Positions 12,201 to 22,471 of a stretch of 64,000 nt of DNA are shown piece by piece (position 1 is the first letter of the stretch; each line of letters starts with the position of its first letter). A program made the position numbers and the translations under genes. The stretch is taken from assembly GCA_031257915.1 (NCBI GenBank), contig JAIRNR010000107.1:1-64000 (forward strand), in the 5' to 3' direction. The notes under the pieces are model-generated. The model saw nothing but the letters and a program-made list of their open reading frames with translations. It was not told the DNA's origin and made no database searches. The DNA comes from Bacteroidales bacterium. GTDB taxonomy: Bacteria > Bacteroidota > Bacteroidia > Bacteroidales > P3.

Positions 12201-14100
12201 GTGCTGGCAACTTGCCACTAACAGTCCCAACAGTAATGCGTCAAAGTGGAATGTCGGCTGGGGCATATTTAGCGGCTTTAAGCATGGTGGCGACAGTGCT
12301 TTCCGTTTTTATTCGGATGGTGTCACCGGTGCGCAAACAGGACAGGTATTGATAAGTCCCGAATTGCCTGCAACAACAAACGCAAAAGAGTTGCATTTTT
12401 ATTATGGAGTTAACAAGAATACAGAAGAACTTCTGACAGTGGGTTATTCTATAACGACAAATGACCCGAATGCTTTTATATGGGCAGACACACTGAAAAT
12501 TCCCGAAAAGAGCAGTAATAAATGGTTTGAATATATTGCATATTTACAGACAGATGTAAAATATTTTGCAATACGTTATTATTCATCCAACAAATACTAT
12601 GCTTACATAGATGATCTTAAAATTTCGGAAATTCCCACGACAGACGCATCTTTTGAGGATTTTGCCGCGCCGCTCTCGGGAGTTGATTTATCAGAGACGG
12701 AAAATATTAAAGTGATGATAAAGAATAACGGTGTTGAAATTCTTGACAGTGCTGTTGTTTATATTTCGGTAAATGGGGGTGAAGCGATGTCTGAAATCGC
12801 TCGTAATCTGAATCTTCCGTTTGGATCGGAAACCATATATAACTTTACAAATACTGTTGATTTATCTCATGATGGTGATTATAAATTAAAAGCATGGGTT
12901 TCTGTTGCCGGAGACAATAACCATGAAAACGATACTGTCGCCTGGAATGTTACCAATGTTGTTTGCGGTCCGAAGTCGCTTCCGTTTGTTGAAAGTTTTG
13001 AAGTATCTCCGCTTTCTCCATGCTACAAAATTGTTAATAACAGCGAGAACAATACTATGGGGCAGGAACAGTCTCAAAATTCGGGTGATGCGGCAGCGGG
13101 TTACGGATGGTTTGGTTTTAGTTCGTTATCTTATAATCCGACGACAAATTATGAACAGTTTCTTGTTGCTCCCAAACTTGTAAGCGGGCAAAAGAAGTTG
13201 CTTTCTCTGTATTTTTATGTCGATTCGTTTTATTCTAATCGTGCGCACCGTTTTAGTACAGGCTACTCTGCAACAACAAATGACTTATCATCTTTTATTT
13301 GGGTAGATACGGTACTTTTGACTTCAGATTCCTGTTCGGCGAAACAGTGGCATTTATATAGCAGCCCTGTAATGCCGGAAGAAGCAAAATATATTGCGTT
13401 TGCTTATAATCCCGAAAGAGATAATTCCGGTTTTTATATTGACTCATTAAGAATTGATGAAGTTGTAACACCTGTGCCGGTAACCGACCTGCGGGTACTT
13501 TCATTTGTAGATTTCCCCGCAACTGATACGCTTGCCGAAACGGAAACAGAAGATATTCCGGTTAAAGTTAAAGTGCGTAACGATTCTATCCGAATAGACA
13601 ATTCAAGTGTCGGGTTTACATATTATTTGGAAGGCATTAGCGGCAATGCGTCTAATGATGAAAAACATGTTTATGAACTTTACAAAGACAGTGCAATTGA
13701 AAAAGATGCGGAATTTGTATATACATTCGACGACGATGCACTCATAGTGAATACAGGCACTTACAAGATTCGTGCATGGGTAACGTTAAACGGCTATACT
13801 AATTTGCATAACGACACAGTTCAAGCAGACCTTATTGTTGTTGCACCGACAGTCGTAGGTAATGAAGTTATAAAACCCGGCTTTAAAGCGGTAATATATC
13901 CCAATCCGTCTAACGGCAACCTCACAATAACAACATCTTCGCGTTCCACTGTTGAAATAATGGACATAAAAGGTGTTGTCATAAACAGGATAACCGTGAG
14001 CGGCAGCAAGGATCTTTCACTTAAAAGCAAAGGAATTTACGTTCTGCGCTTCACCGATAATTTCGGCAATAAAGCAACAGAGCGGATAATCGTTAAATAG
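9256..14100 (+). CDS. Giant secreted modular protein: about five CARDB-like + choice-of-anchor-J-like modules, a sixth CARDB-like module, T9SS C-terminal domain
   Basis: 1614 aa; recurring 'L(S/T)xxExIxVxxKNxG...LKAWVxVxGDxNxxNDT' followed by 'LPYxxxFExSxxxxCWxxxxxN...YIDxLxI'; C-terminal YPNPSNGNLTI...KGIYVLRF. Confidence 0.85.
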   Translation: MKKTLLFLMSVVFAIMSALTTVNGESIDARLSEFISPSISEGLNLSSSETVTVQVVNNGSMELTGYTLYLKVDDNEAVSQMFSGRNIAASATLNETFAATADLSSVGEHTLKAWIQVNGDGNHGNDTIIKQITNIICSAISVFPLVEDFEGTALGACWKDSSANSKNVNELGIKESIKAKSGNNVYQFSSYSRIPPPATEDDYFQFLVTPELSTSQFKAVQFYYKRDRGSADGFKIGYSTETNNKSDFTWFPAVTGKSITSAWQLQYQDEIPAGAKYIAIAYVGSSSEYRIQIDSLVISAYTPPNNLAQILSVMPTGKASSMTSNEEIKVSFKNTGFDTIKTINISYQIDDNTVVTENASNLNVVTYETCTCTFSAKANLSAIKTYSIKAWLTLTGDSDNSDDTVKANIINTDCITLPYSEGFESSNVNNCWDFVSMNTANGEWNVGNDWGLVGSNTTISPKQGDSCLKFSSYTNAADYRQYIVTPRLPQTLKLRTLSFYYNNNNKANEILKVGYSSTTSNLSDFVWDESINQTAFNGWQQYYKNNIETDIKYIAVLYAPNASRYNVYVDDLSIFETADNDGQTLEIVAPNAEGTDLTNSETITVKVKNMGRLVLTVFNASYAIGENTPVTEPVRGVSIAPGATYEYSFTAKADLSALGNHTLKAWVDVAGDENKTNDTVTKDITVITCAFSFPYTQNFENAIEMNCLKGVSANSPNASLLGRHAVSAQDRLQGNYVWRFSGNQSVSADEQTKTQTLIFPEMPAGGDTLKNISFYYKSSTSYYTADLLVGYSITTNDTNEFTWYDPVTATTNWNLYKKENIPTGAKYIAVRFVTLKTQYIDLYIDSVVITGKKAVANDLAVSEITYPTSNSANLTSDEKVMITLKNNGFAAAASYKIHISVNGAPALSENVTTEVPAYSSQSYTLTTGIDISGFNVYAIKVWAEIAGDADNSNDTAYKTVVNTDCTVTLPYTQGFESSDILPCWQLATNSPNSNASKWNVGWGIFSGFKHGGDSAFRFYSDGVTGAQTGQVLISPELPATTNAKELHFYYGVNKNTEELLTVGYSITTNDPNAFIWADTLKIPEKSSNKWFEYIAYLQTDVKYFAIRYYSSNKYYAYIDDLKISEIPTTDASFEDFAAPLSGVDLSETENIKVMIKNNGVEILDSAVVYISVNGGEAMSEIARNLNLPFGSETIYNFTNTVDLSHDGDYKLKAWVSVAGDNNHENDTVAWNVTNVVCGPKSLPFVESFEVSPLSPCYKIVNNSENNTMGQEQSQNSGDAAAGYGWFGFSSLSYNPTTNYEQFLVAPKLVSGQKKLLSLYFYVDSFYSNRAHRFSTGYSATTNDLSSFIWVDTVLLTSDSCSAKQWHLYSSPVMPEEAKYIAFAYNPERDNSGFYIDSLRIDEVVTPVPVTDLRVLSFVDFPATDTLAETETEDIPVKVKVRNDSIRIDNSSVGFTYYLEGISGNASNDEKHVYELYKDSAIEKDAEFVYTFDDDALIVNTGTYKIRAWVTLNGYTNLHNDTVQADLIVVAPTVVGNEVIKPGFKAVIYPNPSNGNLTITTSSRSTVEIMDIKGVVINRITVSGSKDLSLKSKGIYVLRFTDNFGNKATERIIVK

Positions 14101-14274
14101 TTTCTGATTTTCACAATAGTTGTGTTTAACTTTGATATTGTATGTATCGTTTTTATTTCGTATCTTTACAAAACATGTTGTTACCATTCATGCAAAAACA
14201 AATGTTATATATAATTTTTTAGTTCATCTGCGAAAATATGGCAGAAAATCACAAACAAAACGAATAAAAAACAA

Positions 14275-15540
14275 ATGAAAATGAAAAAGATTTTATTTGC
14301 AACGGCAATTCTCGTTGCAGTCGCCTCTTGCGATAAAGAAAACAAAGACAAAGAGCTTACATGGTCACCCCTTACGGTCGAACAGCAGAAGCAGAAAATT
14401 GAAGAAAATAGTATTGCTTTGATAGACAATGTTGAGAAACTGAAAAACACCGATGCATACAAAGCAATTTATAAATTTACAGACTATTTGGATGCCTCCT
14501 ACAGTTCCTCACCAGCCCGCCGCATTGTTGCCCCTTTCAAATCTCTTGTTACAAACATTAAAGACGGAAAAACAACAAAAATTACAAATGATTTTCATAA
14601 GTCATTGCTTGCAATTTGCAAACATCCGAAGTCGGAGAATGACGGAAATCCGTTTGGTGTTTGGGAATGGACATGGGATTTCGATGGCAGCATGGGATGG
14701 ATGGAAAAAAAAGAGGACTACAACGATTACAGAATTGTGGTTAAAATTCCGACAGGCACAGACCCTAAGGTCAATAACTGTGTTATAACTATTGTTTATA
14801 CCGAATCAACTGTTGATTGGCACAATGATCTTAATGAGATGAAAGAAGGATTGGAAGAGGACCTTAATTTTGACATTCCGAAAATGCCATCGGCAATTAC
14901 GATTGACATGAAAGTTGATAACAAAATTGTTTTATCCGCAAATTATAATGCAACATATAAAGCCGACGGTATTCCGGCACAGTTATCTCAAACGCTTTCT
15001 ATTGATGATTTTGTACTTGCTTTCAATGTAAATTACAGCGACAGTGAAATTAGATCAAGCACATCTTTTAAGAAAGGTTCCACAGATTTGTTGAAAGTGG
15101 AAAACAACATTAAAGGAAAATTGAATTATAATAATTTACTGACGATTGAAGAAAATGGTTTTGGAGACGTTATATCGTCTGTTTCCGTAAAATACCAAAT
15201 AATGGATATTGCCATTGCAGGTTCTATTGATGACGCAAAAGGTTTTTTCACAGAGATATATGATTCGAGTTACCCATCCGAAGAAGAATATTACAAAAAA
15301 GAATGTGAAGTTCTCAACAAATATTGTAAAGTATGTGCGTATTTTGTGAGCGATAACACCAAGTTTGCAGAAGTAGAATTTTTTGTTAAGCAATATAATG
15401 ATGGTTATGGTTCCCGTTATACCAGGGCATTACGCTTTATTATGAGTGACGGTTCAAAGATAGAAATTGAAGATTATATAGAAACCGGCTTTGACGATTT
15501 ACAAAAAAGGATAGAGAGTTTAATTGATAATTTATTTTAA
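14275..15540 (+). CDS. Hypothetical lipoprotein
   Basis: MKMKKILFATAILVAVASCDKENKDKE lipobox; 421 aa; no family recognised. Confidence 0.75.
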   Translation: MKMKKILFATAILVAVASCDKENKDKELTWSPLTVEQQKQKIEENSIALIDNVEKLKNTDAYKAIYKFTDYLDASYSSSPARRIVAPFKSLVTNIKDGKTTKITNDFHKSLLAICKHPKSENDGNPFGVWEWTWDFDGSMGWMEKKEDYNDYRIVVKIPTGTDPKVNNCVITIVYTESTVDWHNDLNEMKEGLEEDLNFDIPKMPSAITIDMKVDNKIVLSANYNATYKADGIPAQLSQTLSIDDFVLAFNVNYSDSEIRSSTSFKKGSTDLLKVENNIKGKLNYNNLLTIEENGFGDVISSVSVKYQIMDIAIAGSIDDAKGFFTEIYDSSYPSEEEYYKKECEVLNKYCKVCAYFVSDNTKFAEVEFFVKQYNDGYGSRYTRALRFIMSDGSKIEIEDYIETGFDDLQKRIESLIDNLF

Positions 15541-15587
15541 TTATACTCTTGCGAAGAAATACCGTGTAAGAAAATAAACCAAATATT

Positions 15588-15624
15588 ACCGCCCCCGCCC
15601 AAAAAGGAGGGGGCGGTTTATTTT
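15588..15624 (+). terminator. Rho-independent terminator-like hairpin
   Basis: ACCGCCCCC - 12-nt loop - GGGGGCGGT, then T-rich tail. Confidence 0.75.
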
Positions 15625-15630
15625 ACATAT

Positions 15631-17763
15631 ATGTTTTCGGAAAAGATATTTTATAATAAAAAACATCTTTATATACTTGTTTTCGTGTTATTTTATTTTT
15701 GGGGTTTATCCGCTGCAACAATAGAATCTGACACAGCAATAAGCCAAAGTAAAACAGTACAGCTCAACAGCGTTACTATAAGCAGTAAATTAAAAGATGC
15801 AAATATAAAATCCGGCTCAACAGGCATCAGCATAGATATTGACGATATAAAATTATTGCCAAAAATTATAGGCGATGCAGATCCGTTTAAAGCATTGCAA
15901 TATATAAGTGGTGTATCGCAGACAGGCGAAGCAAAATCGGGGTTGTTTGTACGAGGCGGCAATAACGACCAAAATCTAATACTTTTTAACGGCATACAAA
16001 TACAAAATCCGACTCACATATTAGGCTTATTTTCCTCTTTTAATCCCGAATTAACAGAACAGATAACATTTATAAAAGCGGGAATGCCGGCAGAATACGG
16101 AGGGTGCCTTTCATCTGTTTTAGATATTTCAACATCGTTAAACATTCCGGAAAAATTCACACTCGACGGCTCTATCGGGCTAATATCATCACGGTTTACG
16201 ATAAAAGTTCCCATTGCAAAAAAAATTTCTTTTTATGCCGCGGCACGCAGCAGTTACATAAATCTTATCATAATGCCGTTTCTTGAAAAAATCGGAATTG
16301 ACAAAGATATTACATCCAATAAATACGGATTTTACGACATCAATGCAGGATTTAATTATAAAGTCAATTCTAAAAATACTGTCAGCGGGCATTTCTATTT
16401 TAATACCGATTATCTTAAAATGGTTAATATAAGAAATTTGTATTTGGGAAATTCTAAAATGCAATGGAGTAATCTCGGCTTTTCGTTGCAACATACATCT
16501 GCATTTTCGGACAGTTTTTTATTTCATCAACAATTTTCCCTTTCAAATTTTAATATGGATTTAAAATGGGCAGATTTACTTATCGGAACGACTTCTAAAT
16601 ATAACAGCACAGTATATAAAGCCGATTTTACTAATTTATACAGACTGCATAATTTTAAATATGGAGTTGAGTGTTCATACAATATGTCGTTTCCAAATTT
16701 TTTAGAAGCAGCCGCTGTGTCTAATGTGCAGGGAAGCAGCGAATACAACAGTATTTATTCCGCGCTCACTTCTTTATTTTTTAGAGATGAAATAAATTTC
16801 AAAAAGTTACAAATTAACGTTGGTATCAGGGCTAACGTATATTTTCATTTGGGTGATTATACGGATTACAGAGAGGGAAATAATAATGTTTATTACAAAA
16901 AAGGCAAAATTGTAAAGCCGTATTTCGGCGTTGAGCCGCGTTTATTTATACGGTATTTATTAAATAATGTTTCTTCCGTTAAGTTTTCCGCTTCGCGTAA
17001 TATTCAGTTTTTAAATCAAATTCCGACAATAAATTTCGGTATTCCTGCCGACTTTCAAATGCCTGCAAGTTTGTATGTGAAACCGCAGGCATCGTGGCAT
17101 TTCTCCGGCGGTTACTTTCACAATTTTAAAAATAATATGTGGGAAACAAGTGTTGAAGCGTATTATAAAAATATGGAAAATCAATTGGAAATGCCCAATG
17201 GTGATTTTATGGAGATATTTACAAAAAATGTAGAACAGACAGTCCTTTCGGGCAGAGGATATGCGTACGGACTGGAATTATCCGTAAAAAAGACAGAAGG
17301 CAAAATTACCGGCTGGTTATCGTATAATTTAAGTTGGACATGGCGGCAATTTCGTGAAATAAATAACGGCAAACCTTTTTTGGCAAATAACGACAGGCGG
17401 CACAATGCCTCACTTATATTGGTATATAAACTTAATGAACACTGGGATTTTTCTGCCGTATTTATATATGCAACAGGAAGCAAAATGAATTTACCATTGA
17501 GCTGGTATGTACTTGGAGAAAAACTTATGCTTGAATATGGTGATTATAATGCATTTGAATTACCCGCTTATCATCGCCTTGACCTGTCGGTAAATTATAA
17601 ATTCAAGTCCTTTCGCCGTTTTTCATCAGAACTTAATTTATCCGTTTATAATGTTTACAACAGAAAAAATCCATTTCAGGTATATTACAATACAACCGAT
17701 GGTTTCGGAATGTCGTACTTATTACCCATAATTCCATATCTGTCTTATACTTTTCATTTTTAA
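15631..17763 (+). CDS. TonB-dependent receptor
   Basis: Plug-like LPKIIGDADPFKALQYISGVSQTGEAKSGLFVRGGNNDQNLILFNGIQI, then a long beta-rich region ending ...PYLSYTFHF. Confidence 0.9.
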   Translation: MFSEKIFYNKKHLYILVFVLFYFWGLSAATIESDTAISQSKTVQLNSVTISSKLKDANIKSGSTGISIDIDDIKLLPKIIGDADPFKALQYISGVSQTGEAKSGLFVRGGNNDQNLILFNGIQIQNPTHILGLFSSFNPELTEQITFIKAGMPAEYGGCLSSVLDISTSLNIPEKFTLDGSIGLISSRFTIKVPIAKKISFYAAARSSYINLIIMPFLEKIGIDKDITSNKYGFYDINAGFNYKVNSKNTVSGHFYFNTDYLKMVNIRNLYLGNSKMQWSNLGFSLQHTSAFSDSFLFHQQFSLSNFNMDLKWADLLIGTTSKYNSTVYKADFTNLYRLHNFKYGVECSYNMSFPNFLEAAAVSNVQGSSEYNSIYSALTSLFFRDEINFKKLQINVGIRANVYFHLGDYTDYREGNNNVYYKKGKIVKPYFGVEPRLFIRYLLNNVSSVKFSASRNIQFLNQIPTINFGIPADFQMPASLYVKPQASWHFSGGYFHNFKNNMWETSVEAYYKNMENQLEMPNGDFMEIFTKNVEQTVLSGRGYAYGLELSVKKTEGKITGWLSYNLSWTWRQFREINNGKPFLANNDRRHNASLILVYKLNEHWDFSAVFIYATGSKMNLPLSWYVLGEKLMLEYGDYNAFELPAYHRLDLSVNYKFKSFRRFSSELNLSVYNVYNRKNPFQVYYNTTDGFGMSYLLPIIPYLSYTFHF

Positions 17764-17766
17764 CTT

Positions 17767-18597
17767 ATGGAAAAACACTACAATATATTTATTTTTTTTG
17801 TGATGATTCTTTTTGTCGGATGTAATCCTGATTTGGACTATGAGCCGCACGGATATGAGCAAAAAATTATTGTAGAGGGCTATATTGCGAATAATGAATA
17901 CGCAAAGGTTTATCTCTCATTAAATAATCCGACATGGCGAAAGATAGATAGCGTATCTATCCTTAAAAGTGTAATCAGAACGGCAAAAGTTACGGTATCT
18001 GATGGCGAAACGACAGAGGTGCTTACATCATCATGGGAACATACGCACTTTCCGCCGTATATCTATAAAAGCACAGAATTAAAAGGCGAGGAGGGCAAAA
18101 CATATTTTCTTAAAGTTGAATACAGCGGACACACGGTAACATCTCAAACGACAATACCATACTCCACTCCAATAGAATCGTTGGATATTTCCATACCGCA
18201 ACAGGACAATGCGGCAGATACCCTGCGCACCTTATCCGCAACGTTCAACATTGATAATTCAAGACATTGCAGTTACAGGTTTTTTTGCAAAAGGATAAAA
18301 GATACCGGCTATTACGAAACACCGTTTTTGTTTAATTCGGAATTGAATCTTAACGGACATCAAACCGTTACTGTAATGAGTAAAAACAGCAATGGATTAT
18401 TTGCCCTTGGCGATACGGTAATGCTGCGTTTTGTTACGATAGACAGCACATCAACACAATTTTTTAAAGACATCGCAACAGGCTTAACGCAAATTCAGTC
18501 GGAAAGATTAAATACGCTAAAATCCAATATATCCGAACCCGGCTTTGGTATTTGGTGCGGCGAGGGAGTACGGAATTATTGGGTGGTTATTTTTTAG
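17767..18597 (+). CDS. DUF4249-type lipoprotein paired with the TonB receptor
   Basis: Lipobox [32 protein letters not shown]; position directly after a TonB receptor. Confidence 0.8.
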   Translation: MEKHYNIFIFFVMILFVGCNPDLDYEPHGYEQKIIVEGYIANNEYAKVYLSLNNPTWRKIDSVSILKSVIRTAKVTVSDGETTEVLTSSWEHTHFPPYIYKSTELKGEEGKTYFLKVEYSGHTVTSQTTIPYSTPIESLDISIPQQDNAADTLRTLSATFNIDNSRHCSYRFFCKRIKDTGYYETPFLFNSELNLNGHQTVTVMSKNSNGLFALGDTVMLRFVTIDSTSTQFFKDIATGLTQIQSERLNTLKSNISEPGFGIWCGEGVRNYWVVIF

Positions 18598-18648
18598 AAT
18601 AAACTTAGAACACGTTAACACCCCCTTGAAAAAGTCCGCTATTTTTCG

Positions 18649-18656
18649 TATCTTTG
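18649..18656 (+). promoter_or_regulatory. Bacteroidetes promoter (-33 TTG at 18626-18628, -7 TATCTTTG) for thrS
   Basis: TTG-N20-TATCTTTG just upstream of thrS. Confidence 0.65.
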
Positions 18657-18667
18657 CGCCCCTTTGT

Positions 18668-20602
18668 ATGCAGATAAACATTACTTTACCCGACGGAAGC
18701 ATAAGACAGTACGAAAAAGGCATTACTGCAATGGCTATTGCTATGAGTATTAGCGAAGGTCTTGCGCGTAATGTACTTGCTGCCCGCGTTGGCGGCGAAG
18801 TATGGGACGCAAATCGTCCCATTAACGAAGATACGACCCTGCAATTGCTCACGTGGAACGATCCGGAAGGCAAACATGCTTTTTGGCACACGTCGGCACA
18901 TTTACTTGCGGAAGCAATTGAACAACTCTATACAGGCGTAAAGTTTGGTATTGGTCCTGCCATTGACAACGGTTTTTATTATGACATAGACTTCGGCTCG
19001 CATTCGCTAAGTTCGGACGATTTTGCAAAAATAGAAAAACGTGTTAGTGAATTAGTCGCGGAAAAACAACCGGTGATACGTGAGGAAGTGAGCAAACAGA
19101 AAGCGTTGGAGTTTTTCACTGCAAAGGGAGATGAATACAAATTAGAACTGATTAACGATTTACAGGACGGCTCAATAACATTTTACAGGACAGGAACTTT
19201 TACGGATTTATGCCGTGGTCCTCATCTGCCGGATATTTCACCGATTAAAGCATTTAAAATTCTGTCGCTTGCCGGTGCATTTTGGCGTGGGGATGAAAAG
19301 CGCAAACAACTTACCCGCGTTTACGGAATATCATTTCCAAAACAAAAAGAACTGACAGAATATATCGCATTTTTGGAGGAAGCAAAAAAGCGTGATCACC
19401 GCAAACTCGGCAAAGAATTGGAACTGTTCATGTTTTCGCCGAAAATAGGTATCGGCTTACCTGTATGGTTGCCGAAAGGAACGGCACTGCGTTTGAGGTT
19501 GGAAGACTTTCTGAAAAAAATACAGAAAAAAGCAGGTTATCAGCAAGTAATATGTCCGCATATCGGCAATGTGGAACTATATAAAACAAGCGGTCATTAC
19601 GAAAAATACGGTAAAGATTCATTTCAGCCAATACATACGCCTGAAGAAGGAGAGGAGTACTTTTTGAAACCGATGAACTGTCCGCACCACTGCGAGATTT
19701 ATAGAAATTCACCACATTCGTATCGGGATTTGCCTGTACGTATTGCGGAGTTTGGAACAGTTTATCGTTACGAAATGAGTGGTGAACTGCACGGTTTAAC
19801 ACGCGTGCGCAGTTTTACGCAGGATGACGCCCATATATTCTGTACCCCCGAACAGCTAAAAGAAGAATTTAAAAGCGTTGTGGATATTGTTTTGCTTATC
19901 TTTAAAATGCTTAACTTCACAGAATTTACTGCGCAGGTATCATTAAGAAGCAAAAATGACAGAGAAAAATATATCGGTACGGATGAAAATTGGGAAAAGG
20001 CAGAACGCGCAATTATAGAAGCCGCAGCCGAGAAAGGGTTAAAAACAGTTGAAATTGAGGGCGAGGCAGCCTTTTACGGACCGAAACTTGATTTTATGGT
20101 TAAAGACGCGCTGGGCAGGACATGGCAACTCGGCACAGTACAGGTTGATTACAATTTGCCCGAACGTTTTGAACTTGAATACATCGGTGCCGATAATGAA
20201 CGTCACCGCCCCGTAATGATACACAGGGCACCGTTTGGCTCAATGGAAAGATTTGTTGCGGTGCTTTTGGAGCATACAGGTGGTAATTTTCCGTTGTGGC
20301 TCACTCCCGAACAGTATATTATTTTGCCTGTAAGCGAAAAATATACCGATTACGCTACGTGTGTACAACAGCAATTGGAAGATGCCGATTTACGCGGAAC
20401 AACAGATAATCGCAGTGAAAAGGTCGGGCGCAAAATACGGGATGCTGAAATACGTAAAATACCGTACATGATTATCGTTGGTGAAAAAGAGGAAGCAAAC
20501 GGTTCGGTATCGGTTCGCTCGCACGGTAACGGTGATTTGGGTGTTATGAGTATTGACAATTTTATAAAACACATAACAGAAGAAGTAAATAACCATAAAT
20601 AA
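18668..20602 (+). CDS. thrS: Threonyl-tRNA synthetase
   Basis: TGS domain start [35 protein letters not shown] extension to 18545 is not coding. Confidence 0.97.
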   Translation: MQINITLPDGSIRQYEKGITAMAIAMSISEGLARNVLAARVGGEVWDANRPINEDTTLQLLTWNDPEGKHAFWHTSAHLLAEAIEQLYTGVKFGIGPAIDNGFYYDIDFGSHSLSSDDFAKIEKRVSELVAEKQPVIREEVSKQKALEFFTAKGDEYKLELINDLQDGSITFYRTGTFTDLCRGPHLPDISPIKAFKILSLAGAFWRGDEKRKQLTRVYGISFPKQKELTEYIAFLEEAKKRDHRKLGKELELFMFSPKIGIGLPVWLPKGTALRLRLEDFLKKIQKKAGYQQVICPHIGNVELYKTSGHYEKYGKDSFQPIHTPEEGEEYFLKPMNCPHHCEIYRNSPHSYRDLPVRIAEFGTVYRYEMSGELHGLTRVRSFTQDDAHIFCTPEQLKEEFKSVVDIVLLIFKMLNFTEFTAQVSLRSKNDREKYIGTDENWEKAERAIIEAAAEKGLKTVEIEGEAAFYGPKLDFMVKDALGRTWQLGTVQVDYNLPERFELEYIGADNERHRPVMIHRAPFGSMERFVAVLLEHTGGNFPLWLTPEQYIILPVSEKYTDYATCVQQQLEDADLRGTTDNRSEKVGRKIRDAEIRKIPYMIIVGEKEEANGSVSVRSHGNGDLGVMSIDNFIKHITEEVNNHK

Positions 20603-20612
20603 ATAATAACGA

Positions 20613-21227
20613 TTGGCAACACCATTTACCCCTCGATTCAAATCCGCCTCGGGCAACAGACCGTATCAACGCGGACGCTTCGTTAAACCCGAAGCAAAAC
20701 ACAGAATTAACCGTTACATAACATCGCCTGTTGTGCGTGTTGTTGGGGACAATATAGACCCCGATAAAGCAGTAATGGACACGAAAGATGCCCTTGCTAT
20801 GGCAGAAACAAGAGGGCTCGATTTAGTTGAAATATCTGCTACGGCAAATCCTCCGGTAGTTAAAATTGTAGATTACCAAAAGTTTTTGTACGAACAGAAA
20901 CGAAAGGAAAAGGAAATAAAAGCGAAGTCGGTAAAAGTTGTTGTTAAGGAAATTCGGCTCGGTCCGCAAACAGATGACCACGACTTTAACTTTAAACTGA
21001 ATCATGCCCGCAAATTTTTGCAGGATGGCGCAAAAGTAAAGGTTGATGTGTTTTTTAAGGGGAGAACGATTGTTTATAAAGAACAGGGCGAGCAGGTGCT
21101 TCTGAAATTTGCCGAAGCATTGCTTGAATATGGTAAGCCGGAGGCGATGCCTAAGATGGAAGGAAAAAGAATGTTAATGATAATACAACCAGTAAAAAAA
21201 TCAAAACAGAAAGATGCCAAAAATTAA
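20613..21227 (+). CDS. infC: Translation initiation factor IF-3, TTG start
   Basis: IF-3 motifs [20 protein letters not shown]; in-frame TAA at 20607 leaves TTG at 20613 as the only upstream start. Confidence 0.95.
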   Translation: MATPFTPRFKSASGNRPYQRGRFVKPEAKHRINRYITSPVVRVVGDNIDPDKAVMDTKDALAMAETRGLDLVEISATANPPVVKIVDYQKFLYEQKRKEKEIKAKSVKVVVKEIRLGPQTDDHDFNFKLNHARKFLQDGAKVKVDVFFKGRTIVYKEQGEQVLLKFAEALLEYGKPEAMPKMEGKRMLMIIQPVKKSKQKDAKN

Positions 21228-21408
21228 AACCAAAGCAAGTGCCAAAAAAAGATTTTCTTTTACAGGCACAGGAAAAATTAAAAGGCAACATGCTTACAAA
21301 AGTCATATTTTGACAAAAAAAAGCACGAAACGCAAACGCAATTTAACGTATTCGGCAATTGTGCACAACACTGACGTTGCCCGCGTTAAAGCGATGTTAG
21401 TCGTTTAG
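21214..21408 (+). CDS. rpmI: 50S ribosomal protein L35
   Basis: [44 protein letters not shown]. Confidence 0.97.
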   Translation: MPKIKTKASAKKRFSFTGTGKIKRQHAYKSHILTKKSTKRKRNLTYSAIVHNTDVARVKAMLVV

Positions 21409-21431
21409 CCGGTTAGTTTCTCCACAGAGTT

Positions 21432-21556
21432 TTTGCGTTAGAGCAAAAAAGAGAATGGCTTGGCGGCTGTTCCGCTTGTAACGCAAAGTAAAAACCAGTT
21501 ATTAACTTTATATCAAGCAAGAAAAAGTTACCGGCAATTGATTGGTACGCTTGATA
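21432..21556 (+). promoter_or_regulatory. Candidate structured mRNA leader upstream of rplT (two nested hairpins)
   Basis: TTTGCGTTA/TAACGCAAA enclosing GCGG-CTGTT-CCGC; TATCAAGC/GCTTGATA enclosing TACC/GGTA. Confidence 0.5.
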
Positions 21557-21570
21557 AAAAACAAAAAATT

Positions 21571-21915
21571 ATGTCAAGATCAGTAAATGTTGTAGCCGCA
21601 AGGGCTCGCAGAAAAAAGACGATGAAACTTGCCAAAGGGCAGTTTGGTCGCAGAAAAAATGTCTGGACAGTCGCCAAAAATTCACTTGAAAAAGGTATGC
21701 AGTATGCTTACCGCGACCGCAAGACGAAAAAAAGAAATTTCAGAAACCTGTGGATTGTTCGCATAAATGCAGGTGTTCGCCCCTACGGATTATCTTACTC
21801 CGTTTTTATGGGGAAACTTCAGAAAAAGAACATAGAGCTTAATCGTAAAGTGCTTGCCGATTTGGCAATGAATCACCCTGAAGCGTTTAAAGCGATTGTT
21901 GATTTTGTAAAGTAA
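21571..21915 (+). CDS. rplT: 50S ribosomal protein L20
   Basis: [51 protein letters not shown]. Confidence 0.97.
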   Translation: MSRSVNVVAARARRKKTMKLAKGQFGRRKNVWTVAKNSLEKGMQYAYRDRKTKKRNFRNLWIVRINAGVRPYGLSYSVFMGKLQKKNIELNRKVLADLAMNHPEAFKAIVDFVK

Positions 21916-21955
21916 AATATGGGGCGGATGGTCTAATTAAAAAATTTATAATAAT

Positions 21956-22306
21956 ATGAAACAGGAATTATTACAATATGTGGATACTCTCGTTACCGTA
22001 AATAAACTTCCGGCTTTTAAAGCAGGCGATACCGTAACGGTGAGTTATAAAATTAAAGAAGGAAATAAAGAACGTACCCAGCAATTTCAAGGCGTTGTTT
22101 TGCAGCGCGTTGGTAGCGGTACAACAGCAACTTTTACCGTTCGTAAAATGTCGGGCGGTATTGGTGTTGAAAGAATATTTCCGATAAATTCTCCCTTTAT
22201 TGAAAAGGTGGAAGTGAATAAACGCGGGCTTGTACGCCGCGCACGTATTTTCTATTTGCGCAAACTTACAGGTAAGAGGGCTCGTATTAAAGAAAGAACA
22301 CGATAA
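21956..22306 (+). CDS. rplS: 50S ribosomal protein L19
   Basis: [31 protein letters not shown]...[18 protein letters not shown]. Confidence 0.96.
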   Translation: MKQELLQYVDTLVTVNKLPAFKAGDTVTVSYKIKEGNKERTQQFQGVVLQRVGSGTTATFTVRKMSGGIGVERIFPINSPFIEKVEVNKRGLVRRARIFYLRKLTGKRARIKERTR

Positions 22307-22321
22307 TTAAAAAATTTTTTG

Positions 22322-22329
22322 TACCTTTG
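22322..22329 (+). promoter_or_regulatory. -7 box TACCTTTG upstream of tRNA-Met
   Basis: Matches TAnnTTTG. Confidence 0.5.
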
Positions 22330-22337
22330 CGAAACAT

Positions 22338-22410
<73 letters not shown>

Positions 22411-22416
22411 CAAAAT

Positions 22417-22450
22417 AAAGGGGCTTGCTTGGATAAGTAAGCCCTTTGTT
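22417..22450 (+). terminator. Terminator hairpin after tRNA-Met
   Basis: AAAGGGGCTTGCTT-ggat-AAGTAAGCCCTTT. Confidence 0.7.
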
Positions 22451-22471
22451 GTATATAAATAATTGTAAACG

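Noticed and set aside
12886-13183. Short ORFs on both strands within the giant CDS
   Set aside because: Out-of-frame readings of the conserved modules; no independent coding evidence.
18545-18667. N-terminal extension of ThrS
   Set aside because: It overlaps the upstream CDS and the promoter TATCTTTG; ThrS begins with its TGS domain at 18668.
21460-21570. N-terminal extension of L20 ([13 protein letters not shown]...)
   Set aside because: L20 begins at [16 protein letters not shown] (21571); the extension translates the candidate structured leader.
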